DNA from: Acanthamoeba sp. SK_2022b
Lineage: Eukaryota > Discosea > Longamoebia > Acanthamoebidae
Length of the DNA: 40,616 nt
Assembly: GCA_027943245.1 (NCBI GenBank)
Contig: JANDJZ010000493.1
Location: forward strand, 1 to 40,616
Direction: 5' to 3'
The notes under the pieces are model-generated. The model was not told where the DNA came from. It saw nothing but the letters and a program-made list of their open reading frames with translations, and did not search any database. Within the stretch, counting starts at the first letter, position 1. Every line of letters begins with the position of its first letter. Positions 24,390-33,415 of this stretch are shown here, in pieces. The translations under genes and the position numbers were made by a program.

Positions 24390-25778
24390 AGGTGGAGTTG
24401 CTGGTGCGGGCGCATCACTGCTTCGCGCTGGCGTGCAGCCTGCACGGTTCGGAGATGGTGCTCCATCTGGTGAAGGAGCGCGTGACGACCTACGTCGAGG
24501 CGAGGGCCTTCAAGTTGCTCGTCCGGCTGCTCACCGGCATCAAGGCCTACGACCAGCTGCGCTACCTGCTCGACATCCTCATGCAATACGACCAGTTCGA
24601 ACAGGTTCCGCGCTCCGTTCTTTCTTCGCTCTTCGTTCGTTCTTTCTAGTCGCTGACCCTCTTCGCTCTTCGTTCTTTGGCGATCGTGTCTCGCACAGCT
24701 GTTGATGCGAAGCGCGTACAGGGGCACGCACGTGGATTCGCTCGAGTTCCGTATGGCCATCAGCAAGTACCTCCTCTCGTTCCACTCGGGCGACAGAGAG
24801 AAGATCATGATGATGTTCCTCGCCTTCAACATGCACCACGAGATGGGCGACTTCCTCAACAACCAGGTATTACTCATGCTCCACCGTGTGCGTGTGCATG
24901 CGCGTGTGCGTGTGCGTGCGCAGTTGAACTCATGTACATCGATCGGCAGGCACTGGAGGCCATGGAGAAGGCCAAAGCCTCGTGGGGTTCGCTCCTCTGG
25001 CGCGCCGCCCTCAGCGAGGCCATGGGCCACCACCTCGACGCGGCCGACAACTACGTCAAGGAACGGTCCTTCAAGTACGCCGCGCTGCTCCCCACATCAC
25101 ACGCCCGCGCTATGCACGAGCTCACCGTGGCGCACACATGCGCAGTACGGCGTCGCAGTGCCTGGCGTGGGCCTCGCTCGTCGGGCTGCAGCTCCAGCTG
25201 GGCCCCGAGGTGCGGCTGGTGGGTCTGAGCCAGGCCGAGGCGCGCAAGACCATGGGCCTGCGGCCCTTCCGCGAGGCCATCACGCTCGCCCGAGCCTACG
25301 ACCTCCACCGCCTCAAGTACGCGTCGTTGAGCGCGCACATGTTGTGTGTGTGGTCTCACCGCGTGTGTGTCTGCAGCGAGTGGCTTCCGGCGGTCTACCA
25401 GCACGTGATGGTGGCTGGCCACGCGAGCTACGTGGAGGAGCTGTGGCAGCACCTGCCCTACGATGCCTCCCTCTACGCCGACATAGTTCATCGCTTCAAG
25501 GGCGACCAGCAAAGGCAGGGCCTCACCGCCAACTGCAAGAGGTTCCTCCTCGCCATCTCCGACAAGTTCATCGCGTACGCCTCTCTCCCCCCCCCCTAGC
25601 TTTGCTGCTCTACACAGCTGCGTTCTGACCGAGCCGTGTGTGTGTGTCCTCCAGTTTCGATCTGGCGCGGGAGCTGGGCTTCGACGACGTGCTGCAGCAG
25701 CTGAGCGCGCAGCACCCCGAGATCGTGGAGTGGAAGACCACCCAGCCGGCCGGCCTCTCCTCCTCCTCCTCTCCCTAA
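13245..25778 (+). CDS. Spatacsin (SPG11) orthologue, 47 exons
   Basis: Exons: 13245-13546, 13655-13869, 13958-14044, 14133-14268, 14348-14508, 14621-14757, 14879-15143, 15234-15451, 15516-15936, 16011-16244, 16360-16535, 16624-16818, 16925-17098, 17181-17319, 17409-17530, 17643-17806, 17951-18179, 18329-18430, 18541-18762, 18844-19101, 19180-19330, 19429-19533, 19611-20005, 20114-20180, 20250-20451, 20558-20685, 20784-20970, 21086-21252, 21348-21519, 21619-21738, 21841-21931, 21999-22100, 22180-22334, 22404-22523, 22611-22706, 22812-22975, 23054-23160, 23282-23377, 23510-23639, 23764-23941, 24012-24284, 24392-24604, 24699-24866, 24950-25074, 25146-25316, 25377-25574, 25655-25778. Total is about 2,720 residues (human 2,443). 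The N-terminal 600 or so look propeller-like (SGHVDLWDHVSGSK). The middle is alpha-solenoid, including YLEQLAQAGDWITFLFESQ. The C-terminal spatacsin domain (about 2390-2690) has LLVRAHHCFALACSLHGSEM, FKLLVRLLTGIKAYDQLRYL, WLPAVYQHVMVAGHASY and LARELGFDDVLQQL. Spatacsin acts with spastizin and AP-5 in endosome-lysosome recycling. Phase is consistent at every join except exon 25, where 2 extra nt appear near 20421-20424. The start of the exon at 22812 is ambiguous (22795 possible). Confidence 0.9.
17371..17399. repeat. (AC)n microsatellite in spatacsin intron 14
   Basis: An uninterrupted AC tract lies a few bases before the acceptor of the exon at 17409. It substitutes for a normal polypyrimidine tract. 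Confidence 0.9.
18218..18276. repeat. (GT)n microsatellite in spatacsin intron 17
   Basis: About 29 uninterrupted GT units lie between exons 17951-18179 and 18329-18430, making up about 40 percent of that intron. Confidence 0.95.
22988..23030. repeat. (CACACG)n hexamer repeat in spatacsin intron 36
   Basis: About seven copies of a CACACG-type hexamer lie between exons 22812-22975 and 23054-23160, filling most of the intron. Confidence 0.9.
23655..23719. repeat. (GGTCGT)n hexamer array in spatacsin intron 39
   Basis: About ten tandem GGTCGT copies start just after the donor at 23640. In one frame they would encode Arg-Gly repeats, but the flanking exons join in phase only if this segment is removed. 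Confidence 0.9.
24330..24376. repeat. (GT)n microsatellite in spatacsin intron 41
   Basis: About 23 GT units lie shortly before the acceptor used by the exon at 24392. Confidence 0.95.
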
Positions 25779-25859
25779 TTTTGACGCATGTCTTGCGCAC
25801 TTGTCCATGCTTGACAGCAAAATGACCAAAATGGTAGCCCTCTCTGTCACACACACGAC

Positions 25860-27110
25860 TCATGAAGTGGGGGCTGGTTCGGTCTGTGCTGCTGCTGCTG
25901 CTGTGCTGGCGCTGGCCGTCTGCTGGTCTGGTCGCTCGGCCGCGCTGGCGCCGACCCGCTTCCGCTTGACCTCGCCAAAGTCGTCGTAGTCGTAGCTCTC
26001 CGGCCACAGGTCGACTCGCTGGACCGTGCACAGGCCGCTCTCGGCGTTGACGACGAAGGAGACGTTCATGACGTCGATCGACACGCCGTAGGTGCCCTCC
26101 CTGTGCCGTCGCTTCATGTGAAGCGTGCGAATGTCGAGCGCGAGCACCTCCTCGATGCACCGTTTGGCCCGCTCCCAGTCGCCCTTGAAGAAGCGCAGCG
26201 CGTGGGCGTTGCGCCGCAGGCTCTCCACGGCCTCGTCGGTCATCTCCACACGCAGCCGGCCGCCGCTCGCCTCGCCTCCCTCGCGGCTGTCGGTCTCGGC
26301 GAGCCAGTCGGCCGTGACGGCGTCGGGGAGGGCGTCGTAGCGGGCGATATAGGGCTTGACGTCGAGCACGGGCGTGTTGTGGACGAGGTCGACCCCCGAC
26401 AGGTGGAGCGTGTCCCCGTCGATCGAATCGATGCGCGCAACGCTCAGGCCCACCGGGCACGGGCGGTGGGGCGTGCGCGTTGCCAGCATGCCGAGCTTGC
26501 GGCCGCCCAGTCGCGGCGGGTGAATCTTGTTGTGCGGGTTGCCCGCGTTGTTGTGGAAGAGGAAGACGAGCCACACGTGCGAGAAGCCCTCGAGCCCGAC
26601 CAGCGCCTCCCTGGGGTTGGTGAGCGCCTCTGATCGGCGGAGAGTGAGGCGGCCGCGCGACGAGGGCACGAGGAGGCCCTGCCTGGGCGTGCCGTGCCGC
26701 TCCAGGAAGCACGACTCAAACAGGCCGATGGGCTGCAGCGGCACGCGGTCGAGCGGCGCCTTGCTGCTGCTGCTGCTGGCGCTGTGGCCGGCCTTGCCCT
26801 GGGCCTCCTCCATCTGCAGCCGTTCAGCTGCCGCTTTCCGCCGCCGCTTCCGCCGTGTGGGCTCTCCCTCTACGTGAACCGAATCGAGCTCCGATTGTTT
26901 CGTCGTCGCTTCGTCGTGGGTGCCACCGGACTGGGACTGGCGATACTCGAGGAGGTGAGCACCACAGAGGGGCCAACCGACCCACTGACTTCCGATTCTA
27001 AAAAATCGCGCAATGGCATCGTCGATTGCATTTGATGTAGCCTGTGCGTTCGCACGAGCAGGAGCACAAAGTGGGCAACTCCTGCCAGGTGACCCTGCTT
27101 CTAGCTCCAT
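25860..27110 (-). CDS. tRNA (adenine37-N6)-methyltransferase TrmO/TRMO
   Basis: This is a single-exon frame of 416 residues from ATG at 27110. The TrmO (UPF0066/TsaA-like) domain begins near residue 122. It has IGLFESCFLERHGTPRQGLL, LEGFSHVWLVFLFHNNAGNP, PPRLGGRKLGMLATRTPHRP, CPVGLSVARIDSIDGDTLHL and GVDLVHNTPVLDVKPYIARY. These match bacterial TrmO and human TRMO, which use S-adenosylmethionine to methylate N6 of t6A at position 37 of certain tRNAs. A C-terminal region of about 130 residues (RRHREGTYGVSIDVMNVSFV) corresponds to the TrmO C-terminal extension. The first 120 residues are basic and low-complexity. They open with a Cys/His cluster: C12, C15, C49, H52. The 3' end converges on the spatacsin stop, 81 bp away. 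Confidence 0.93.
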   Translation of the reverse strand: MELEAGSPGRSCPLCAPARANAQATSNAIDDAIARFFRIGSQWVGWPLCGAHLLEYRQSQSGGTHDEATTKQSELDSVHVEGEPTRRKRRRKAAAERLQMEEAQGKAGHSASSSSSKAPLDRVPLQPIGLFESCFLERHGTPRQGLLVPSSRGRLTLRRSEALTNPREALVGLEGFSHVWLVFLFHNNAGNPHNKIHPPRLGGRKLGMLATRTPHRPCPVGLSVARIDSIDGDTLHLSGVDLVHNTPVLDVKPYIARYDALPDAVTADWLAETDSREGGEASGGRLRVEMTDEAVESLRRNAHALRFFKGDWERAKRCIEEVLALDIRTLHMKRRHREGTYGVSIDVMNVSFVVNAESGLCTVQRVDLWPESYDYDDFGEVKRKRVGASAAERPDQQTASASTAAAAAQTEPAPTS

Positions 27111-27227
27111 CCCTCAATTAGTGCTTCAGAAGGCATAACCAACGGCGTTAAAAAACACGGCCCAAAAATAGCCCCGGGCCAAATGCTAGAATTTGATGTC
27201 TGCCAATGGTCAACGGCATGCAACCCG

Positions 27228-27299
27228 GCTCGCGTGGCCCAATGGAAAGGCGTCCGCCTCCTAAGCGGAAGATTGTGGGTTCGATCCCCACCGTGAGCG
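27228..27299 (+). tRNA. tRNA-Arg, anticodon CCT (second copy)
   Basis: A 72-nt cloverleaf identical to the minus-strand gene at 2159-2230, with anticodon loop CTCCTAA and TTCGATC T-loop. A TTTTT run follows at about 27308-27312. Roughly 25 bp of 3' flank also match the other copy with a few changes, so the two are duplicates rather than independent genes. Confidence 0.96.
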
Positions 27300-27617
27300 A
27301 GCTTATCCTTTTTCGTGAAGCCTTCTGCCGCACTCATGCTGCTCTACTCTACTCACTGCTTTTTGGCAAGGTCAATGCTGTCAACCACAAAAACATGTTT
27401 GATCATTATTGCTCTTTGTAGCAGAGAATTACACGCGAAAACAGGAAGGAGCATTCCTTTGATCATTATGCGCAGCAGCGAATAAGGGTCTACCATTTCC
27501 TCCCACTGCCCGCCACCAGGGCTTTTCCTGTCCGCAAAAGCTCCTCCAGTCATTATAAAGCCCGACCCTCGATAAACCCGGTTGAAGGAGCGGTGGCGCA
27601 AAACAACACACCACGAC
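27300..27617. other. Intergenic between tRNA-Arg and the MFS gene
   Basis: About 320 bp holding the tRNA 3' flank and the MFS promoter. TATAAAG lies at 27554-27560, 58 bp before the MFS ATG. No other feature was supported. Confidence 0.5.
27554..27560 (+). promoter_or_regulatory. TATA box of the MFS transporter gene
   Basis: TATAAAG lies 58 bp upstream of the ATG at 27618, which would place a TSS about 30 bp before the ATG. Evidence is position and consensus only. Confidence 0.5.
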
Positions 27618-28671
27618 ATGCAAGATGGAGGGCTGTTGCAGCAGCACGCCTACCACGGGGACGACGACTCTGACGGCTACGGAGTGGTGGAGTGGTATGC
27701 GGGGCCCTTCATCGTGACCAGCGCTCATGCGTCCATAAACGGGGGCGTGGAAGAGGCCGACTACACGAAAGGTTTGCTTGCAGACGAGGACTGGCAACAC
27801 GACGGCACAGGCACCGGTGTACAGTGGAAGGAGAAGGATAAGCTGCCAGTCGGAGGGTGGAGGGAAGTGGTGTCATACTACCGGTCTGCCGAAACATGGA
27901 GGAAGCCCAACCTCATGTACATATTTTTCTCATTCTTCCTCTACATGCTCGCCTTCTCCTATTCCTCGAGCATGATCCCTCTCGTACGTCTCTACCTTTT
28001 ATTTTATTTTCCCCTTTAAATAATCAATTAAAATGTGACGTGTGTGTGACATCGACAGGTGGTCACGGACTTGTGCGACGGTGACGTGAGCGCTGCGTCG
28101 TCGGTGCAGGGCTACCTGTCGGCTGCCAACGCGGGTGCCACCCTCGTCACGGCAGCTCTGCTGGGCCTCATATCGGACAGACGGGGCCGCGTTCCGTGCC
28201 TCCTAATCTCTCTGGTACGCCTGCCCAGCGCTCTTCCACTGGTTGTAGGCCTCGTTGTTGGATTCAAGCTGAGTTGATGGCCAACAACAGGTCGGGTTCG
28301 GAATCGACATGGGAGTGCTGGCCGCAGCGCCTGTCCTCGGGTGGGGCGTGTGGCCCCTCTACATCTCTAGGGCGGCAGGCGGTGCCTGCTATGGCTTCTA
28401 CACGGCGGGCTACGCCTACATCGCCGACATCAGTCGTGCCGAGGACCGCTCCAAGAACTTTGGTGCCCTTGGTACGTGTAGTCATGCCTTGACCTCGCCG
28501 TTACTGCTCGAAACAGTTTGTCTCACAAAACAAACACTCAATCACCTCCGCTCATTTGCCAGGCATCGCGATGGGACTCGGCTTCATGGCCGGCCCAACA
28601 GTCGCGGGCTACCTAGGAGAGGTACTCCCGTGAGTGACCCAAACGAGCGCCAATATCGTTGCTAATACTGG

Positions 28672-28705
<34 letters not shown>

Positions 28706-29958
28706 GGCAGTTGAACTTGGCGATTCCGCTGTTGGTGGCGGTGTGCCTGACGACGGTCAACATACTGTTCGTGGGGTTCGTGATGGTAGAGTCCAAGGGG
28801 GAGGAGAAGACGAAATGGGAGTGGCGACGCCTTAACCCGCTCCGATCGTTCGTCATGCTCCTCGACAGCCGTCTCGCGCTGGGCGTAGGTACGGGGCGCC
28901 GAACCACTCCATCACCAAGCAGTGAGCCGCCTCCTGTTTCCGGCCCCTTCTCACTCGTCTTTTTGGTCTGTCGGTCCCGCGTAGCCCTCACGTACTTCCT
29001 GATGTTCCTGGCCGAGGAGGGCCTGATCGCTGTCTTTGTGCTGTTCCTCGAGTACAAGTTTGGTTGGGGCTCACTCGACATCGGCATCTGCATGTCCGTG
29101 TTCGGCCTCACCTACTGCGTCTCTCAGGTACGCCAAAACAAATCAATTTTTTAAAATATAAATCAAGCTTAATTTTAATTCGTTGATTTATTTGTCAAAT
29201 GGGTTCGCAGGGAGTCTTGATTCGTTACCTCTTGCCGTGGCTCGGCGATCGCAAGACGCTCCTCCTCGCCATGCTCATCGACGCTGTACTTGCTCCACTT
29301 CTTTCTGCACACGATCTTGATCGCCGGCGATGTGGGCCTAACAACGCACGCCTGCGCGCAGCTGAGCAGCTGGCCGTACGCGTTGGTGCCGAGCGGGTAC
29401 TACCTGTATCCGATCATGATCTTCCGCAGCGTCGCCTTCTTGGCCATGCCGGTCAGCAAGGGCATCATCTCCAAGCAGTACGGCATGGCCCAGCAGGGCG
29501 AGCTCATGGGCGTGCTGTCTGGTCTCAAGACCATCACCGCGTTCGCCGGCCCGCTGGTCTATAACAACCTCTTCACCTACTTCACCACCGGAGACCCCTG
29601 GCCCACCAAGGACCCCGGTAGGCGCCTGCTCTGCTCTGCTGTGCTTTGTTTGTTGGCGGCCAGTGCCACTCATGGGGTCACATTGGTCTACCACTTCACA
29701 GGACTGGTGTACTACATCGCGTCGGCCAACTTTGCGGTGGCGTTCTTGGCGTGCTGTATCGTGTTCTGGCTCTTCCCCGAGACCAAGGCGACGGCCGTCG
29801 TTGGGACAGCAGCGACGACGACCGAGGACAAGGGGTGGGAGAGCGACTTTGGCATCGAGGGCGAGCGCCTGCGTTCCGACATCGCTGGGCTCCTCGACCA
29901 TTCGTCTACCGACGGAGACGACGAAACTCACTACCATTCCCGCCAACGTCTTGTATGA
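27618..29958 (+). CDS. Major facilitator superfamily transporter (TetA/MFSD14-like)
   Basis: Nine exons: 27618-27983, 28059-28214, 28291-28471, 28563-28621, 28711-28888, 28985-29127, 29211-29285, 29362-29617, 29702-29958, 556 residues in phase. A hydrophilic N-terminus of about 95 residues precedes TM1 (LMYIFFSFFLYMLAFSYSSS). MFS signature A is present between TM2 and TM3 as GLISDRRGRVPCLLISL (G-x3-D-R-x-G-R). Further helices include AGGACYGFYTAGYAYIADIS, MGLGFMAGPTVAGYLGE, IPLLVAVCLTTVNILFVGF and FAVAFLACCIVFWLFPETKA. The family moves small molecules by proton coupling, and the substrate cannot be told from sequence. The TetA/HIAT1-like assignment rests on motif A and overall layout. The cytosolic C-terminus is short and acidic. 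The join at 29285/29362 was picked because it keeps phase and a continuous membrane helix. Confidence 0.87.
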
Positions 29959-30110
29959 ATACCTGCGGCTGCTCTCTTCCGATGTCTCAACACGATGAGT
30001 AGCGGCGTGTAACATTTTTCTAGTCTCCTTCGGGGCAAAACAACAGAGCTCAGCTACAGCTTCCTGAGAAGAGTGATACCCCCACAGGTTTGATGTCGGC
30101 CCAAAAACTC

Positions 30111-30183
30111 TGGAGGTGACGGGTATCGATCCCGCTGCCTCTCCGATGCGAACGGAGCGCTCTACCATGTGAGCTACACCCCC
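30111..30183 (-). tRNA. tRNA-Ala, anticodon CGC
   Basis: The minus strand folds as a 73-nt cloverleaf. Acceptor GGGGGTG pairs with CACCTCC and contains the G3:U70 wobble that identifies alanine tRNAs. The anticodon stem CTCCG/CGGAG encloses loop TTCGCAT, giving anticodon CGC. Discriminator is A. No intron. Confidence 0.95.
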
Positions 30184-30573
30184 AGATCTTAATCTTTAGT
30201 GAGGCAAACACCGCGGTTACAGCTTACAATATTTAATTTCGCACCTGCGTGGGTAGAGTGGCCGCCCTGGCTCCTGGTATGCTGGCTGAGCCACTGCTGC
30301 CAGTTGGGGTAAAGATCTGCACCCGAGCTCAGATACGCAAGGTGGGCGTGATTGGCTTTCAGTTCGCCGCAACAAAAAAAATACAATTTTCGTTACCTTC
30401 GCCGAATGTAAACTGAAAAACCGGCCCTTTAGGGCCAGAAACGAATGTGCTTTCGTTGTTGCGGCTGAATGGTACTTCGCGGACGGCAAGGCCGGGTCCT
30501 TAAAAGCCGGGACGACGAGGCCAGTGTTCATCAACTCTACACCTGAAGACCTTCACAACTACTACAACTTAAA
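30184..30573. other. Intergenic: promoter side of the Rac gene
   Basis: About 390 bp upstream of the Rac ATG. It contains a short hairpin GGCCCTTTAGGGCC at 30423-30436 and a weak TTAAAAG near 30500. No gene was recognised. Confidence 0.45.
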
Positions 30574-31170
30574 ATGGCCGGAATGATGCAAGCAATCAAG
30601 TGCGTGGTGGTCGGCGACGGTGCCGTCGGTAAGACCTGCCTTCTGATCTCGTACACCACCAACGCCTTCCCCGGCGAGTACATCCCTACGGTCTTCGATA
30701 ATTACTCGGCCAACGTCATGGTCGATAACAGGGCCATCAACTTGGGTCTCTGGGACACGGCCGGTCAGGAGGATTACGATCGCCTCCGCCCGCTGTCCTA
30801 CCCGCAGACCGACGTCTTCCTTATCTGCTTTTCCGTCACATCACCTTCGTCCTATGAGAACGCTCGCAACAAGTGGAACGCCGAGATCACGCACCACTGC
30901 TCCGCTGCTCCCAAGCTGCTCATCGGCACCAAGATCGATCTCCGTAACGACGCCGACACCATCGCCCGCCTGGCCGACAAGCGCATGCAACCCATCCAGC
31001 CCGATCAGGGCGAAAGGTTGGCCAAGGAGATCGGTGCCTACAAGTACGTGGAGTGCTCGGCGAGGACGCAGTATGGCTTGAAGACGGTCTTCGATGAGGC
31101 CATTCGCGTCGTACTCAACCCACCCGTTCTCAAGAAGGAACCCAAGAAGGGAAAGTGCTCTCTCTTCTAA
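30574..31170 (+). CDS. Rac-type Rho family small GTPase
   Basis: Single-exon 198-residue frame, highly similar to Rac1. P-loop [11 protein letters not shown]; switch [14 protein letters not shown]; switch [22 protein letters not shown]; base recognition GTKIDL and a VECSA motif; Rho insert region; polybasic stretch KKEPKKGK. The C-terminal CSLF is a CAAX box, and its final Phe or Leu class favours geranylgeranylation and membrane anchoring. Rac GTPases control actin polymerisation, phagocytosis and motility, which are central to amoebae. The start at 30574 gives a short MAGM extension before the usual MQAIK; an ATG in that extension could also be used. No introns, and no deviation in nucleotide-binding residues was noticed. 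Confidence 0.97.
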   Translation: MAGMMQAIKCVVVGDGAVGKTCLLISYTTNAFPGEYIPTVFDNYSANVMVDNRAINLGLWDTAGQEDYDRLRPLSYPQTDVFLICFSVTSPSSYENARNKWNAEITHHCSAAPKLLIGTKIDLRNDADTIARLADKRMQPIQPDQGERLAKEIGAYKYVECSARTQYGLKTVFDEAIRVVLNPPVLKKEPKKGKCSLF

Positions 31171-31364
31171 ACGAAGCAAGGCTGCTACACCTGTACATTG
31201 AACAATTTTGACCAAATGAAGGAGTTTAACCACGTCTTGCGTCCTTATCCTTTAATGGAGCTGCGAGCTTGGTGACGTGGCGGACGGCCCGCCGACGTGG
31301 CGGTGCACCTGGCGCGACCGGAGTTCGTTATCGTCGGGTGGAACCAAACCAGTGTTCTGCAAGC

Positions 31365-32340
31365 ATGGGGCGGAGCGGCGAAGTGCTGCGGTGGCTAGGG
31401 ATGCTGTTGGGGCTGTGTGGCATCTATGGCGTTGTTGTGGCCTTCACGCCCCTGACTCCCCGCCAGTGGGTCAGGTAAGTCCAGGCAGTACTATCCAAAG
31501 TTGCACGGCCCAGTGGTTGACTTCATGGGAGGGGCAGTCTGAGTAGCGGCATGTCCGTTGCGGATGAGGCCCAACTGCATGCGGACGTGGGCGTTGTACT
31601 CGGCTACTCCCTTGACAACGGCTCTGTGTCTCCAGTGCTCGCGAACAGGTTGCGCGACCCATTTTGACGTGGCCGGGAAAGGCCAGTTTTAATAGCCTTT
31701 ACACGCAGGTTGCAGAAGGGGGCCGAGCTGCTGCGCCTGGGCAAGGTGCAACGGCTCATCCTCTGTGGAGGCCTGCAGAACCGCACGGTCCAAGCTCAGG
31801 CGATGGCTGATTGGCTGCGCCGGCACGCAGAGATCGATGAGTGCGCACCCTCAGCTCCTGATGAGTCGCTCCCCACTAACGTGTCTCGGTTTTGGGCTTG
31901 GGTGGTCCGCCGCACGAAGGGGGAAGCTCATACTGGAGCCGCTGAGCAACAACACCATACAGAATGCACAAGAGGCCATGAAGATTGTTCAAAAGCATGG
32001 CTGGACGCACATTGTGGTGATCACCTCTTCTTTCCATCAGCTCAGGTCTGGGCTTGTGTTCCAAGCGCTGAGCCCACCATCAGTACAGTGCTCTCATAGC
32101 TTGCAAACGCGCACCATGCCAGCCCAACCAAACAGCCCACTCACTCGCCACTTGCAGGTTCAGATCATGATTGCGCGGCACTGTGATGATGAAGAGGTGT
32201 CCCGATGGCATGGGCAGTGGGACTTTGTAAGGGAGTGCGGCGCTATACTCAAATATCTTGTGGTGGGCCACATCCACGTGTGGCCCACACTGCGCCTCCT
32301 GTCCCTAGCTTTGTTGAGCCTCATCGCAGCGATGGAGTGA
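31365..32340 (+). CDS. DUF218 (YdcF/SanA-like) domain membrane protein
   Basis: Five exons: 31365-31474, 31538-31648, 31709-31840, 31920-32082, 32158-32340, 232 residues in phase. A signal-anchor helix comes first (LRWLGMLLGLCGIYGVVVAF). Then the DUF218 core: DVGVVLGYSLDNG, LQKGAELLRLGKVQRLILCG followed by GL, an LSNNTIQNAQEAM motif, and WTHIVVITSSFHQLRS. A second hydrophobic helix ends the protein (LLSLALLSLIAAM). Bacterial relatives (YdcF, SanA) are membrane-linked proteins of uncertain activity tied to the envelope. The eukaryotic role is unknown. The sequence is less GC-rich at third positions and poorer in CpG than its neighbours. The start is the first true ATG after a stretch that is open only by alternative codons. 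Confidence 0.75.
32263..32288. repeat. Perfect 10-bp inverted repeat within the DUF218 gene
   Basis: GTGGGCCACA and TGTGGCCCAC flank a 6-nt TCCACG loop inside the last exon. It could form a stable RNA hairpin. No known role. Confidence 0.7.
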
Positions 32341-32486
32341 GTTGCCAACAATTTAACAAGATTAAATTTTTGTTCAAGTTGGATGTACAAGTGGTTGTAG
32401 AGACACCTACAAGCAAAGCAAATGGGACAGTGGAATGCCCTGCAGCGCTTCTTAGCAGAATAGCGAAGGCGATCCAAGAAGCCGCT

Positions 32487-32522
32487 GGATACGGCCATAC
32501 ACAGGAGATGGGTGGTGCTGTT
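32487..32522 (+). repeat. 36-bp unit 5' of the first 5S gene, including a 14-bp copy of the 5S 5' end
   Basis: GGATACGGCCATAC at 32487-32500 repeats the first 14 nt of the 5S gene (32523-32536) exactly 36 bp upstream. The remaining 32500-32522 is shared with the position immediately upstream of the second 5S gene (33535-33557 on the other strand). Only this first locus has the extra 14-mer. Confidence 0.85.
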
Positions 32523-32641
32523 GGATACGGCCATACTGCGCAGAAAGCACCGCTTCCCATCCGAACAGCGAAGTTAAGCTGCGCCAGGCGGTGTTAGTAC
32601 TGGGGTGGGCGACCACCCGGGAATCCACCGTGCTGTATCCT
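32523..32641 (+). rRNA. 5S ribosomal RNA (copy 1)
   Basis: 119 nt starting GGATACGGCCATACTGCGCA and ending GTATCC-T. Terminal stem GGATACGGC pairs with the 3' end. Internal 5S hallmarks are present (CATCCGAACAGCGAAGTTAA, and the CCAGGCGGTGTTAGTACTGG region). It matches the Acanthamoeba 5S as remembered. TTTT immediately follows as a Pol III terminator. The internal control region for TFIIIA lies in the middle of the gene. Confidence 0.97.
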
Positions 32642-33415
32642 TTTGGCTCTTGCAATGCAGCTTGGTGGTGCATCACCCTTGTTCCTTTTATAAAAGATAA
32701 ATAGATTCATTTTGCATCATTGCGTGAGCCTCCTTGGCCACTCAGTGACTCTTTTTCTGTAGACAGCACCTGTCTGTGAAGGTGTCCTAAATGTCTGTAG
32801 CTGCATGACTGCTGATTTGACTGTTGAAAACTGTAGACATTTCAAGAAGGGGCAGTGTCTCATTTTCCTGAACACTCAGTTCAAAGATAGAACAACATTG
32901 TGGTGTAATTGTTCTGGTCAGAGAGCAATGGCTTGGTGACTGTTGCAGAGGGTGATGACAACTGGTTGATCAATAAAGAGGAAGTTAAGGAAGACATGAA
33001 GCTCTGGCTGACATGGTGCCTTTAAATTCTCAATAACAGTGTCAAGCCAGTCATCAAGCTTGCTGATTGACATTGATGGTTGTATGTATTCACTCTGCTG
33101 GGGAAGGATTTGAATCAAAAGCTGCCAATTGACTCAGGTGAGCTCTGGTATGTTTGGACACAGCAAAGGACAGCCTCCTGGTTGGAGAAGCTTGTAGCAT
33201 GTTGACAGCCACTTGACCAAGTCCATCACTTCTCATCATTTTGACAGCAATGGGCACCATATTCACCAATAGTGTCATCTAGTGTCAAGAATCACATGGT
33301 TCCACAAAATCTATCTGGGAGCTTCTCACCATCAGATGGTCTAATGTATGCAGCAGTCCTAATATGGAGTGAGGCAAAAAGGAGACAAGAGCATAAGAAG
33401 GATATGTAGGGGAAA
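32642..33415. other. CpG-depleted spacer between inverted 5S genes; possible decayed element
   Basis: In 774 bp I find a single CpG (32723-32724), while the 5S genes on both sides and the rest of the window are CpG-rich. TG and CA are abundant, and overall GC is lower than in the neighbouring genes. The minus strand has open stretches (33278-33090 and 33118-32918, different frames) with protein-like composition but no family I recognise, no clear introns and a frame break between them. It may be a decayed gene or mobile sequence; function unknown. Confidence 0.5.

Noticed and set aside
13245..25778. Several separate genes in place of one spatacsin gene
   Set aside because: Phase and splice signals run on through all but one join, no promoter or stop is needed between exons, and family similarity appears in both the middle and the end.
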